Below the pieces are notes generated by a model, which was not told where the DNA came from, did no database searches, and saw only the letters and a list, made by a program, of their open reading frames with translations. Shown here in pieces: positions 7,405 through 17,079 of a stretch of 64,000 nucleotides of DNA. A program made the position numbers and the translations under genes. The stretch is from CAVRIA01 sp963721115 (lineage in GTDB: Bacteria > Desulfobacterota > Binatia > HRBIN30 > CADEER01): positions 1 to 64,000 of the forward strand of contig CAVRIA010000021.1 in NCBI GenBank assembly GCA_963721115.1, read 5' to 3'. How positions within the stretch are numbered: the first letter of the stretch is position 1; each line of letters opens with the position of its first letter.

Positions 7405-9133
7405 TCAACGGTTCAGAATCTTCCTCATGACCTTTCCGAGCGCGCCGGCCGGGTCGGCGACGGGCGCAGGGCAGCGCCAGGCGACGAACCGGTCGGGGCG
7501 AACGAGAACGCAGCCGCGGTCGGTGACTTCGCGGAGGCGCGTCCAGGCGCCGAGCACGTCGTTGTCGGTCTGCCCCAGGCCCACGGTGACCGGGGCGATC
7601 GTCACGCCGGTGTCGCGGGTCACGTGCACGGCCGCCTCGCGCCATTCCTCTCCGCCGATGCCGGTGATCAGCGTGAATCGGTCGTAGGCGCAGAGATCGA
7701 GGGTCGAGACGTCCTCGCTGCCGCGCTGCAGCCAGACGTGGGGCAGGTGGGCGCCGGGGTGGGTCGTCGGATGATAGTAGAGCTCGGGGTCGCGCTCGCA
7801 GGGAGGGAAGGGCGAGCCGTCGCCGACCACCGCGCCGGAGACGTAGCGCTGGCCCAGCTCCACGCCGTGCGCGTTGAACTGCCCGTTCATCAGATCGAGT
7901 CCCTTCAGCAGCGCCTGCCGCTGCTCCTCGCCCTCCGGACCGAAGAGCCGATCGACCAGCGCCAGCGCTTCGCCTTCCGTCTGACCGGGGCGAAAGCCGA
8001 GCGTCTCGAGCCAGGGGACCATCTCCATGACGCTCCGGTTGGCGCGGTCGACGACCTGACGACCGACCGGCTGGCGCTCGGCGCCGTAGCTGTCGAGCAG
8101 ACTGTCGTCCGCCTTGCCGGAGGTCACCAGGGCCAGCTTCCACGCCAGGTTGTAGGAGTCCTGGATCGAGGTGTTGCTGCCCAGACCGTTGGCGGGCGGG
8201 TGGCGGTGGGCGGCGTCTCCGGCCAGGAACAGGCGCCCGTCGCGGTAGTCCGCCGCCACCACGTGGTTGACCTGCCATTCGCTGACCTTCTTGAGCTTGA
8301 TCTCGACGTCGGGATCGCCGATCGCCTCGCGGACGCGGCGCATGACCTTCTCCTCGGAGAGGTCGTTGGGAGCGCCGCGGTGGTGCGCGAAGATGGTGCT
8401 CCACTCGGTCCAGGGCTCGACGCAGGTCCAGATGCTGAAGACGTCCTCGCTGCCGGGGGCGCAGACGAAGAAGAGCGCTCCCGAGCGGTGCTTCGCGTAG
8501 CGGGTCAGGTCGGCTTCGATCCAGACGGTGATGGCATTGCCCAGACCGGCCGTGCCCTCGAACTCGAACCGACCCTGCTCGCCGACGACGCTGCGCGCGC
8601 CGTCGCAGCCGATGGCGTAGCGCGCGCGGACCTCGAGCTCGCTCCCGTCGCGGCGCCGGCGCACGCGGGCGACGACGCCTTCGGGCGTCTGGCCGATCTC
8701 GACCACCTCGTGATCGAAGCGGATGTCGGCGCCGAACGATCGAGCCGCGTCGAGCAGGATCGGCTCGAGCACGTGCTGGGGAGCATTGCACATCTCGCAC
8801 GGGCTCGCGGCCCGGTAGTCCGCCTGTCGGTCGTCGCCCGTCCCCCAAGTCATCAGGCGCGACAGCTCCCGCCCGGCGAACGCCGTGGCGAACACTTGCT
8901 TACCCATGAGGTGCTGGGGCAGGGCGCGGCGCATCACCCGATCCTCGATGCCCAGATCGCGGAAGATCTCGACCGTCCGCTGGTTCGTGATATGGGCCCG
9001 CGGCGAATCGGCCGTGCTCGCCGTACTTCGTGACGTTCAGGGAAGGCACGCCGAGACGGGCGAGCAGGGCGGAGGCGGTCAGCCCGGCCGGCCCGGCCCC
9101 CACCACGAGCACGTCGGTCGTCAATGTCTCCAT
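7405..9133 (-). CDS. FAD-dependent aromatic-type monooxygenase (frameshifted)
   Basis: Reading from METLTTDVLVVGAGPAGLTA (ATG at 9133) gives the FAD Rossmann GxGxxG. Around 9004-9019 the frame shifts, and the protein continues ADSPRAHITNQRTVEIFRDL to the end at 7405. The later FAD motif GRLFLAGDAAHRHPP is intact, and the C-terminal thioredoxin-like domain (after about residue 430) is present. The total of about 575 aa matches the phenol hydroxylase/2,4-dichlorophenol 6-monooxygenase class of flavoprotein hydroxylases. One inserted base, or two lost, explains the break; a strong downstream frame hints at assembly error or very recent decay. It is divergent from a TetR gene, the likely local regulator, and runs toward GST and AhpD genes. 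Confidence 0.75.
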
Positions 9134-9275
9134 CGTCACTCTCCTCTGCGTCGTTCCGGTCCGGTGTTTCGGCATCTTCGGCAACCGCCAAGTCTCGCGG
9201 TCGCAACTTGTTTTCGCTTGTCGAACGACCAATAGAACGTTTGCCTTTCACTTGTCAATCGAATAATGAATATCC
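9134..9275. promoter_or_regulatory. divergent promoter region between monooxygenase and tetR
   Basis: This 142-bp A/T-richer interval separates the two divergent starts. It contains AACGACCAATAGAACGTT with short complementary ends and TTGTC repeats (about 9217 and 9252). Position makes it the likely TetR operator region, but no long palindrome is visible. Confidence 0.4.
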
Positions 9276-9875
9276 ATGGCGACGCGCGCTCAGCAGTACG
9301 AAGAGACCCGCCGGCGCATCATCGAGGCGGCGGCCGAGGCTTTCTCGGAGCTCGGTTTTCACGGCGCCAGCACGCGCGAGATCGCGGCGCGCGCCGGCGC
9401 GAATCAGGGGCTCATCACCTACCACTTCCGCTCCAAGGACGAGCTGTGGAGGGCGGCGGCGGACCGCATCTTCTCCCTCCTGCGGACCGCCTTCCGGTTC
9501 GACCCGGGACGGGCCGGGGGCGACGGCCGCGAGCGGGCGCGCGAGACGATTCGCCGCTACGTGCGCTTCGTCGCCGCTCATCCGGAGCTGTTCCGGCTGA
9601 TGGTCGAGGAAGGCAAGAGCGCGGACGAGCGCATGCAATGGCTGGTGGACACCCACCTGAAGCCCCTCTACGCAGGCTTCGGGCAAATCCTCGGGCAACA
9701 GGTCCCGGCGGCGAACGGCGCCGGGGTCGAGTACGCTTTCTACGCCCTGGCCGGCGCCGCTTCTCTGATGTTCGCCGTGGCGCCCGAGTGCCGCCGCCTC
9801 ACCGGCCTGAACCCGGCGCGAAAGCAGGCGATCGAGACCCACGCCGAGTTCGTCGCGCGCCTCTTCGTCCCGTGA
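9276..9875 (+). CDS. TetR family transcriptional regulator
   Basis: The 199-aa protein has a canonical N-terminal TetR DNA-binding domain (RRRIIEAAAEAFSELGFHGA then IAARAGANQGLITYHFRSKD, residues 11-58) and a helical C-terminal ligand domain (FRLMVEEGKSADER...). It is transcribed divergently from the FAD monooxygenase-GST-AhpD cluster, the usual arrangement for a local repressor relieved by substrate or product. The ligand is unknown. Confidence 0.9.
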   Translation: MATRAQQYEETRRRIIEAAAEAFSELGFHGASTREIAARAGANQGLITYHFRSKDELWRAAADRIFSLLRTAFRFDPGRAGGDGRERARETIRRYVRFVAAHPELFRLMVEEGKSADERMQWLVDTHLKPLYAGFGQILGQQVPAANGAGVEYAFYALAGAASLMFAVAPECRRLTGLNPARKQAIETHAEFVARLFVP

Positions 9876-9916
9876 GCAGGAGGCGAAACGTCTGCGCCGG
9901 AAGCCTCTTGTCTTGC

Positions 9917-9934
9917 GTTACCTTCCGAGGTAAC
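9917..9934. promoter_or_regulatory. perfect hairpin GTTACCT-TCCG-AGGTAAC
   Basis: An 18-nt perfect inverted repeat (7-bp stem) sits 8 nt before the GTG start of the DUF4160 gene. It may be an autoregulatory operator for the two-gene module, as is common for toxin-antitoxin pairs. It could also be a weak terminator of tetR, though there is no T-tract. Confidence 0.45.
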
Positions 9935-9942
9935 AGTTCACA

Positions 9943-10136
9943 GTGGGGAAGATCCGGCGCGGCAACTTTGTGTTCCTGAGCTGGAAGGGAGACCACAGCC
10001 CCCGCCATGTGCACGTCTACCGCAGCGGACGACTGGTACTGAAGTGGAACCCGACGACCGCGTTCCCATGAAGGGGCGGCCGAATGCCCGCGTTCTCAGG
10101 CTCATCGCCGAGCTGGAAGAGGAAGGCGTTCTATGA
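9943..10136 (+). CDS. DUF4160 protein (frameshifted)
   Basis: The start GTG reads MGKIRRGNFVFLSWKGDHSP then RHVHVYRSGRLVLKWN, the DUF4160 signature (GDHxPxHVHV). The expected continuation MKGRPNARVLRLIAELEEEG is present but one base out of frame, with the shift near 10,060-10,068. The combined product is about 64 aa. The stop overlaps the ATG of the next gene by 4 nt (ATGA), so the second reading frame is the genuine end. DUF4160 genes often pair with a small DNA-binding partner in toxin-antitoxin-like modules; function is unproven. Confidence 0.65.
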
Positions 10137-10606
10137 AGATTCAGCGCGTGACCGTCAACAATCGCAAGGGTCAACTCGAGTTGAAGGTCCGTTCGGGAAG
10201 GACCTATCCGATGCCATACGTGAAGCTCACGCCGCGTCCGACGGCCGAAAATCGAATTCGCGACGCCTACGTCGACGAGGAGCTCGCCAAGGAGGGGGTG
10301 ACGTACGTGCTCGATTCCGGTGCCGAAGGCTCCGTGCACATCGAGCAAGCGCTCGAATACAACCAAGATCCGTCCCACCTCGCGGAGCTGCTCGTTCACA
10401 AGCTGACCGTCGAGGCTCTGCAGCGAGTCGATCGATCCGGCCTCAGTCGCCGCGAGCTGGCACGGCGACTGAAGACATCGGTGCCGCAGCTCTATCGCCT
10501 CCTCGATCCGACCAACACCCGCAAGAGCGTGAACCAGCTGGTCAGCCTCCTCCACGTCCTCGACTGTCAGGTCGACTTCGTCGTCAAACCGAGAACCGCG
10601 GCCTAG
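10133..10606 (+). CDS. DUF4160-partner protein with C-terminal HTH
   Basis: This 157-aa protein has an N-terminal part resembling DUF2442-like partners (VTVNNRKGQLELKVRSGRTY) and a C-terminal Xre/Cro-type helix-turn-helix (LSRRELARRLKTSVPQLYRL then LDPTNTRKSVNQLVSLL, about residues 103-147). It overlaps the DUF4160 gene by 4 nt, so the two are translationally coupled. The layout suggests the DNA-binding, autoregulating member of a toxin-antitoxin-like pair. Which partner would be toxic cannot be decided from sequence. Confidence 0.6.
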   Translation: MKIQRVTVNNRKGQLELKVRSGRTYPMPYVKLTPRPTAENRIRDAYVDEELAKEGVTYVLDSGAEGSVHIEQALEYNQDPSHLAELLVHKLTVEALQRVDRSGLSRRELARRLKTSVPQLYRLLDPTNTRKSVNQLVSLLHVLDCQVDFVVKPRTAA

Positions 10607-10635
10607 CACGACGTTCCGAAGATTTCTGACAGAGA

Positions 10636-10870
10636 AAAGAGAAATGCAACCACGAAGTTGCCATGAGACTGCGCTCGCCCAAAGAGCAGGAAAAAATGCA
10701 ACCACGAAGGACACGAAGTTCACGAAGGCAAGAACAACATCGCTTTGACAAAGGTGATACGGATCCACGACCTCCCCTTGCCCCTCCTTCGGGTTCCAAT
10801 CGGTCCGCCCGTTTTTGCTTTCTCCTCTTCGTGTCCTTCGTGTGCCCTTCGTGCTCTTCGTGGTAAGCGT
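10636..10870. repeat. CACGAAGGACACGAAG dispersed repeat, inverted pair
   Basis: Direct GAAGGACACGAAGTTCACGA-type repeats at 10641-10735 face an inverted copy at 10828-10862 (CGTGTCCTTCGTGTGCCC). The first half is about 90% like 12519-12612. Translated, the repeats read HEGHEGHEG, a known spurious pattern. With 10607-10635 and 10871-10995 included, I see no gene in this 389-bp gap between the DUF4160 module and the thiolase. Confidence 0.7.
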
Positions 10871-10995
10871 TTTCTTCACCTCTAATGACGGCTGCCATTA
10901 TCTAGAAAGTAATGCCATAGAGAACACGAATCCGGACGCCGAAGGAGAAGGGGGATCCAGTTTTGGATGCAAGCTCCGGAAGCTTGTCAGGCGTC

Positions 10996-12498
10996 TCATT
11001 GAACGAGGCGAAAGCGACCGCCGCTCACGATCTCGACCCGTCGCCCGCAGAACTCCTCCCGCGTCATCGACGCCAGCAACGCCTCGTCGTCGGTCCTCGC
11101 CACGGTGCGCGCGCCGCCGGGCGTGTCGCAGAAGGCGATGCCGTGCGAGAGCTGCTCTCCATTGAAGACGACGGTATAGCCCGCGATCGTCGCCGGACCG
11201 ACATAGTCGGCGTCGAGCGGCAGGGGCTCGTCCTCTGCGGCGACGGCCGCCGTGACGTCCTCGTAGGCGTAGCCGGCGTCGTTGGGCAGGTTCGACAGCA
11301 GCACGCAAGCCTGTTTGCCGAAGATGCCGCTGAGGTTGGAGACCAGGCCGACGCGTCTCTCCGATGCGTCGCCGCTGCCGGCACGCAGGACCTCCACCAT
11401 CCTCGCCACCCCCTCGAGACTGAAGTGATTGAAGGGGCCGCCGCCAAACGCCATCGAGCCGGTCACTGTCGGCGGGCATCCATCCCTCAGCTTCAGGTCG
11501 CGCGCGAAGCAGCGGATGGCGGAAGGGAAGCAGCTGTACAGCTCCGCCGCCGTGATGTCTTCGGCGGAGACTCCGGCCAGGGCGAGCGCCCGCTCGCCGC
11601 AGACAACCGTTCCCGGATGACTGTGCAGGCGTCTCTTCCGGGCCGGGACCACCACGTGCCGCGACTGCGTCGCCGCGACCGGGAAGATCCACCCCTCGCG
11701 CGCCAATCCCAGCTCTTCGGCCTTCGCCGCCGAGCAGACGAGGATGGCGACGCCGTGGTTCACGTTCCACTGGCTGCAGTGGCGCTTGGTATAGGGGAAC
11801 GCCAGCATGGGGTTCTTCGCCGTCGGGTCGCGAATCTCCTCCGCGCTCATCGGCGCGCGCCGCCAGGCGTGCGGGTTCGCCGCGGCGATCTCGCTGAACG
11901 AGCTGTAGAGACGCGCCACTTCGTCGCGGTGCTCCTCGATCCCCAGGCCCTGATGGTAGCGGAGGGCCGACTCGATGATGGCGAAGAACTGCACCGGCAT
12001 CTGGATCCCGCGCTGCCCTTCGAGGTCGCTGCAGAACGGGTCGGGCGAGGTGTGGTGCACGTCCGGCGGCGGCGTGTCCTCCGGCTGCTCGGTGTCGGTG
12101 GCCGGCTGCCCGGTGATCATGCCGCGCAGGGCGCGGAACTGCGCCTCTCCGCCGGTGACCACTCCCACGTCCTGCTCGCCGGCGGCGATCGTCCGGCACA
12201 GATCGCTGAGGAGCGTCAGCTGCAGGACTCCCAGATCGGAGATGACGCTTTTGGCGTCCGGGCAGCCCAGCGCGTCGGCGACCAGCTTGCCGGGGTTGCG
12301 GTACTGCCACATCCCCTGCGGAACGGAGATCGACTCGATCTGGTGGAGCAAGGCCTCGGAACCGGCGTCTTCGGCCGCGTTGCGCGCCGCTCTCACCATC
12401 AACTGGTACGCCTCCGCGCATCGGATGGGATCGTCGTCCCGCTCCTGTTGAAACCCGACCCCGACGATTACGGGGGTGTTGGGCGCGACGTCGTTCAT
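10996..12498 (-). CDS. thiolase-like protein (SCPx/lipid-transfer type)
   Basis: The 500-aa protein has thiolase-superfamily features: N-terminal TPVIVGVGFQQER, VGVVTGGEAQ, the NVNHGVAILVCSAAKAEELG core, and a C-terminal FGGGPFNHFSLEGVARM block. It corresponds to the SCPx-type thiolases that act on branched or steroid-like acyl-CoAs. At the usual position of the nucleophilic cysteine I read DLGVLQLTLLSDL without Cys, so classic thiolysis is doubtful. An alternative catalytic role or a partner subunit is possible. It is in line with crotonase, monooxygenase and hydrolase genes on the same strand, suggesting a ring- or branched-acid degradation cluster. Confidence 0.7.
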   Translation of the reverse strand: MNDVAPNTPVIVGVGFQQERDDDPIRCAEAYQLMVRAARNAAEDAGSEALLHQIESISVPQGMWQYRNPGKLVADALGCPDAKSVISDLGVLQLTLLSDLCRTIAAGEQDVGVVTGGEAQFRALRGMITGQPATDTEQPEDTPPPDVHHTSPDPFCSDLEGQRGIQMPVQFFAIIESALRYHQGLGIEEHRDEVARLYSSFSEIAAANPHAWRRAPMSAEEIRDPTAKNPMLAFPYTKRHCSQWNVNHGVAILVCSAAKAEELGLAREGWIFPVAATQSRHVVVPARKRRLHSHPGTVVCGERALALAGVSAEDITAAELYSCFPSAIRCFARDLKLRDGCPPTVTGSMAFGGGPFNHFSLEGVARMVEVLRAGSGDASERRVGLVSNLSGIFGKQACVLLSNLPNDAGYAYEDVTAAVAAEDEPLPLDADYVGPATIAGYTVVFNGEQLSHGIAFCDTPGGARTVARTDDEALLASMTREEFCGRRVEIVSGGRFRLVQ

Positions 12499-12518
12499 TG
12501 CTTCACCGGATCGACAGG

Positions 12519-12612
12519 AAAAATTTCACCACGAAGTCGCCATGTGCTTTGCAGGCCGAAGAGGATGAAAAATGCAACCACGAAGGACACGAAGGTCACG
12601 AAGGCAAGAACC
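12519..12612. repeat. CACGAAGGACACGAAG dispersed repeat, second copy
   Basis: This closely matches 10636-10735, including the CCACGAAG...GCCATG segment and the final ACGAAGGCAAGAAC. It lies between the thiolase-like and crotonase genes. Confidence 0.65.
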
Positions 12613-12613
12613 G

Positions 12614-13411
12614 TTACTCGCCCGTGTACACCGGCTTGCGCTTTTCGGCGAAGGCCTTCATTCCCTCGCGGGCGTCCCGCGTGCCGAAGACGGGGCTGCC
12701 GTACTCGAGCTCCTTGGCCAGGGCGTCGGCCTCGCTGTAGCTCTCGTCGACCTCGCGCAGCATGTGCATGAGGGCTCGGATCGAGAGCGGGCCGTTGTCG
12801 CAGATCTGCGCGGCGATCTTCTTCGCCTCGGCGAGGGCCTGCCCCTTGGGAACCAGGCGCCCCACCAGGCCGAACCGCAGTGCTTCCTGCGCGGTGACGT
12901 GCCGCCCCGTCAGCAGGATCTCCGCCGCCAGGGTGTAGGGGATCTGTCGCCGCAGCCGAACGCTGGAGCCGCCGAGGGGGAAGAGTCCGCGCCGCGCCTC
13001 GGTGACGCCGAAGACCGCGTCCTCGGCGGCGACGCGAATGTCCGTGCCCTGCAAGATCTCCGTGCCCCCGGCCACCGCATAGCCCTCCACGGCGGTGATG
13101 ATGGGCTTCAGCGGCCGGTTGTGCCGGAGAAGCGCCTGCCAGTGGATGTCCGGCACCTCGGACATCAGCTGCATGAACTCGTCGTCCGACTCGCCGGCGC
13201 CCATGGCCTTGAGGTCGGCGCCGGCGCAGAAGACGTCGCCGCGGCCGGTGAGGATCGCCACGCGCAGCTCGGGGTCCTCGTCGAGCATGCGCCAGGAACG
13301 GTACATCCCCGCCAGCATGCCCGAGCTGAGAGCGTTCTTCGCCTCGGGGCGGTTGAGGGTGACGACCAGGATGTGGCCTTCGCGTTCGATCAGGCAGTGG
13401 TCACGATTCAT
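12614..13411 (-). CDS. enoyl-CoA hydratase/isomerase (crotonase) family protein
   Basis: The 265-aa protein reads MNRDHCLIEREGHILVVTLN and RPEAKNALSSGM at the start, with FCAGADLKAMG forming the first oxyanion-hole segment. The second oxyanion segment is AVEGYAVAGGTEI, where an acyl-CoA-binding glycine is followed by Glu at a typical catalytic position (GGxE). Crotonases hydrate, isomerise or cleave acyl-CoA esters. It is close to the thiolase-like gene and upstream monooxygenase/hydrolase genes, so a beta-oxidation-like step on a ring-derived acid is likely. The specific substrate is unknown. Confidence 0.85.
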   Translation of the reverse strand: MNRDHCLIEREGHILVVTLNRPEAKNALSSGMLAGMYRSWRMLDEDPELRVAILTGRGDVFCAGADLKAMGAGESDDEFMQLMSEVPDIHWQALLRHNRPLKPIITAVEGYAVAGGTEILQGTDIRVAAEDAVFGVTEARRGLFPLGGSSVRLRRQIPYTLAAEILLTGRHVTAQEALRFGLVGRLVPKGQALAEAKKIAAQICDNGPLSIRALMHMLREVDESYSEADALAKELEYGSPVFGTRDAREGMKAFAEKRKPVYTGE

Positions 13412-13420
13412 GCGTTCTCC

Positions 13421-14910
13421 TCATTTCAACTCGAAATCACCGAGGCGCGGCCGGCTCATCTCTTCTCGGAAGCGGTCGAAGGTCCACGGCCAGGCGGTCG
13501 GCAGACCGCTCGCGTCGAGATACCAGCTCTTGCAGCCGCTGTTCCATATCGTCGTCTTGGCGGCCTCCCGGCGATCGGCGTCGAAGCGTCTCATCGCCTG
13601 CCGCGAGGCGCTCACCTCGGCGCACGCGCCGGACCGAACCTGCGCGATCAGCTGCAGGACGTACGCGAGCTGCAGCTCGGCGACCTCGATCAGGGAGAAG
13701 TTCCCGACCGGCGAGTTGGGGCCGTTGAGCATGAAGAAGTTCGGAAAGTCGGGGACCGAGATCGCCATGTACGCAAACGGGCCCTCGTTCCAGACCTCCT
13801 CCAGGCACCGTGCCGTCGCGTCCCAGCACCTCGCATCGGGCGCACGAAGCGATCGACGCGGAAGCCGGTGGCGAGGACCAGCACGTCGAGCTCGTGCAGC
13901 TTCCCGTCGCGGGTTCGCACGCCGGACTTCTCGACCCGCTCGATCCCCTCCGTCACCAGCTTCGCGTTGGGGCGCTGGATGGCGTCGTAGAAGTTCTCCG
14001 ACATGATCAGGCGCTTGCAGCCCGCCCGGTAGCTCGGGCGGAGCTTCTCGCGCAGCACGGGGTCCTTCACGCTGTTCTCGAGATTGGCCACGCAGGCGTC
14101 GTGGATCGCCTGCAGCTGGGGCGAGCTCACGTCGGCGAGGTGATTGGAGAATCCCTCCGTGATCATGCGCGAGACCTCGGATCGGAGCCGTTCGATGGCC
14201 TCGGGATGCTGCCGGAAGGCGGCCTTCTCCTCCTCGCTGTAGGCCGGGTTCTCGATCGGCGCGATCCACTGCGGGGTGCGCTGGAAGAGCACGAGCTCGG
14301 CGACCCGATCGACCAGCGCTCCGACGATCTGGATCGCGCTCGAGCCCGTTCCGACGACGCCGACGCGCTTGCCCGCGACCGCGGCGTCGTGATTCCAACG
14401 GGCGCTGTGGAACACCGCGCCCGCGAACGAGTCGAGGCCCTCGATGTCGGGATAGGCCGGGTGATGAAGGACGCCCGTGGCGGCGATGACGAAGTCCCCT
14501 TCGTCGGTCGATCCGTCGGCCGATTCGACCTTCCACCGCCCGTTCTCGAACGCGCAGCGGACGATCTCCACGCCGTATCGAATCCGCGACTCGACGCCGT
14601 GGCGCCGCGCGACGTCCTCGAAGTAGGCCTGGATCTCGGCTCCCGGCGGAAAGCGGCGGCTCCAGTCCGGATTCGGCGCGAACGAGTAGCTGTAGAAGTG
14701 GGAGGGGACGTCGCAGGTGATGCCCGGGTACGTATTCTCTCGCCACGTCCCGCCGAGGCGATCGGCCTTCTCGTACACCGCGAAGTTGTCGAGACCGGCC
14801 TCTTTCAGCTTGATCGCGCTGAGGATTCCGGACATGCCCGCGCCTATGATGATGAAGCGCGGCTCGGGACGAACCGAGTCGGTGGGTGGCAGCGGTACAT
14901 CGATGGTCAT
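13421..14910 (-). CDS. Baeyer-Villiger-type flavin monooxygenase (frameshifted)
   Basis: The ATG at 14910 follows a clear GGGAGGAGAG ribosome site. The protein shows a first FAD Rossmann (IIIGAGMSGILSAIKLKEAG), the Baeyer-Villiger fingerprint FxGxxxHxxxW as FAGAVFHSARW, and a second NADPH Rossmann (VGVVGTGSSAIQIV). At about 13,800-13,836 the frame is lost after VDRFVRPMR. A short VLGRDGT stretch appears in a second frame, then LEEVWNEGPFAYMAISVPDF in a third, to the stop at 13421. Two nearby single-base insertions fit. Total length, about 495 aa, suits class B flavoprotein monooxygenases that turn ketones into esters or lactones. The downstream hydrolase genes would suit such products. Confidence 0.75.
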
Positions 14911-15050
14911 CTCTCCTCCCGGCCGTTGAGGCTCGGGGTTCATTATCGGCGATCGAATCGCGTCGCAATGGCTGCGTGCAGACGCTCACGCAAGGTTTCC
15001 ACCACACGCCGCTGCGGAAAAGGGGGGCGTTGGGCTCCAGGCGGTCGTCC

Positions 15051-15980
15051 TCAGCGTCCGCCACCCGGAGATCCCAACTCCGCCTCACGCAGGACCAGGG
15101 TTGCGATGGATTCGGGGATCTCCATGGGAAGGAAGTGCGTGCGGTCCGGAAAGTAGATTTCGCGACCGTTTCGGAACTTACCTACGAGCCCCGGCCAGGT
15201 CGGCGACGTCGAGAAGTCCATGAGCGATCGGTCGGCAGACGGTTCCTTCGCTCGCAGAAGGAGCACGGGGATGTGCAGCGCGCGGATGCTGTCGTGTACC
15301 CCCGGATTGCTGCGGCTGCTCATGTAGATGCCGGCTTCGATCTCGGGCGGACAGGCGAGTACGAATCCGGCGCCGTCTTCGGCCGGAAGCACGCCGTAGT
15401 TGCAGTAGTCGCGCAGCACGGCGCGATCGAAGAGGACGTACGGATCGCGTTCCTCGAAGCGTTCGAACATCTCGTCGGGCGAAGCAAAACGGTTCTTGCG
15501 CTTCGCGGTCGGGTGCTTTTCGCCACCCGGGTCGGGGACGGTCCAGCCGCCTTCTCCATAGGCTTCGGGCGAGCCGATCACCGGGTCGATCAGGATCAGC
15601 CTTCGGAAGCGCCGCGGGCAGCTCGCCGCCGCGTCGACCAGGGCGTGTCCGCCCATCGAGTGACCGACGCCGACGACGTCGCCCAGATCGAGCTCACGCG
15701 CCAGAGCGGCGAGGTCTCGCCCGAACACGTTCCAGTTGCCGATCTCCGTCTTCTCGCTGCGCCCATGGCCGCGTTGGTCGACGGCGATCACGTGGCGATC
15801 GCCGAGATGGCGGATCACCTGGTCCCAGCAGCGCGCGTGAAACCCGGTGGCGTGAGCCAGCAGGAAGGTGGGCTGGCGACCGCGGAGAGCACCACCCCAC
15901 TCGAAATACGCGAGCTCGATTCCGTTGACCAGAGCGCGGCGCTGGTTTGGTTCCTCGGTCTTCGTCAAGGTCGTTCTCAT
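15051..15980 (-). CDS. alpha/beta hydrolase
   Basis: From the ATG at 15980 (MRTTLTKTEEPNQRRALVNG) the 309-aa protein has the fold hallmarks. These are an HATGFHARCWDQVIRHL oxyanion region, IAVDQRGHGRSEK, the nucleophile elbow VGVGHSMGGHA (Ser about 106) and a C-terminal FPDRTHFLPME histidine. Related proteins include esterases, lactonases and C-C hydrolases. Directly downstream of it is a Baeyer-Villiger-type monooxygenase whose product would be an ester or lactone, making ester/lactone hydrolysis the favoured role by inference. Confidence 0.85.
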   Translation of the reverse strand: MRTTLTKTEEPNQRRALVNGIELAYFEWGGALRGRQPTFLLAHATGFHARCWDQVIRHLGDRHVIAVDQRGHGRSEKTEIGNWNVFGRDLAALARELDLGDVVGVGHSMGGHALVDAAASCPRRFRRLILIDPVIGSPEAYGEGGWTVPDPGGEKHPTAKRKNRFASPDEMFERFEERDPYVLFDRAVLRDYCNYGVLPAEDGAGFVLACPPEIEAGIYMSSRSNPGVHDSIRALHIPVLLLRAKEPSADRSLMDFSTSPTWPGLVGKFRNGREIYFPDRTHFLPMEIPESIATLVLREAELGSPGGGR

Positions 15981-16074
15981 GACGTTTCGGGTGAAAGTCC
16001 TTGGTGTTCCGGCTGCAGAGCGTGAAGCCCGGCGGCGCACGCTTTCGGAGCGGTCTCGTCACCGCCAAACCGAG

Positions 16075-16995
16075 CTACGTCGATGGGCTTCCGCACAGGC
16101 GGTAGCCGTTCGCCTCCTTGCGGACGTAGCCGGCGGTGGGCTCCGCGAAGTGGCTGCCGATCAACAGCGTGTCGCCGTTCGCGAGCTTTGCCAGGATCGC
16201 CCGTCGCGTGCCTTTGCCGCCTTCGCGGCTGCTGTCTGCAATCGTGAACAGCTCCGGCTTCGCGATCTGGACCGGGTGATGCATCGCGTCTCCCGTGATG
16301 AACGCCGTCTGCCCCTTCGAAGCGATCTCGACGCTCACGTGTCCTGGCGTGTGACCCGGGGTCGGAGTCAGCCTCACGCCGGCGCCTATCTGGTAGTCGT
16401 GCGGGACCAATTCCGACAACCCCGCTTCGACGATCGGGAGGATCGAGTCGAGCCGTGTCTGACGCATCATTCCATCGAGGAGGGCGTCGATCATCTCCGA
16501 CTCCGAGGTCGCTCGGGCGGGGTCGAGCGCAGGCCCTTCGACGTACTTTTCCCAATGGCGGAACTCCTCCTCGGCGAAGAGATAGCGGGCGTTCGGGAAG
16601 GTTGGCTTCCAGCGGTCACCGTCGAGGTAGGTGTTCCAACCGACGTGGTCGAAGTGCATGTGGGTGCACAAGACGACGTCGATCGACCCCGGCGCGTAGC
16701 CCGCCGATTCGAACGTTTCGAGAAAATCACGTTGCTTGCGGTGCCACGCTTCGATGGCGGAGCGCTCCTTGTCGTTGCCGACGCAGGTGTCGACGACGAT
16801 CTTTCGCTCCGGCGTCTCGACGACGAAGGCCTGGATCAGGCCCGTCATCTCGCCCCGCGCGTCGACGAAGTCGGGGCGCAGCCACTCGACTTCGTCGAGA
16901 ACCGCGGGGGTGGCGCCGGGAATGAGCGTGGACAGATCGGCCAGGCCCTGCTCGACGATGCTCGTGATCTCGATCTCACCGATGCGCCATTGCAT
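16075..16995 (-). CDS. MBL-fold metallo-hydrolase
   Basis: The 306-aa protein starts MQWRIGEIEITSIVEQGLAD at an ATG preceded by GGGAGGAGG, which decides the start over upstream codons. The metal-binding HxHxDH motif is THMHFDHVG (about residue 105), followed by TPGHTPGHVS and FITGDAMHHP, all expected for two-metal MBL hydrolases. Many close families are lactonases or arylesterases. It sits upstream of an alpha/beta hydrolase and a Baeyer-Villiger-type monooxygenase in one orientation, so lactone opening is a reasonable inference. Confidence 0.8.
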   Translation of the reverse strand: MQWRIGEIEITSIVEQGLADLSTLIPGATPAVLDEVEWLRPDFVDARGEMTGLIQAFVVETPERKIVVDTCVGNDKERSAIEAWHRKQRDFLETFESAGYAPGSIDVVLCTHMHFDHVGWNTYLDGDRWKPTFPNARYLFAEEEFRHWEKYVEGPALDPARATSESEMIDALLDGMMRQTRLDSILPIVEAGLSELVPHDYQIGAGVRLTPTPGHTPGHVSVEIASKGQTAFITGDAMHHPVQIAKPELFTIADSSREGGKGTRRAILAKLANGDTLLIGSHFAEPTAGYVRKEANGYRLCGSPST

Positions 16996-17079
16996 GGTCC
17001 TCCTCCTCCCTGCCTCTCGGGTTGCCGAGTGTGCGGGCCGCCAATCTAACCGACAGCCCGTTGAAAAGCTCCGAAGACG

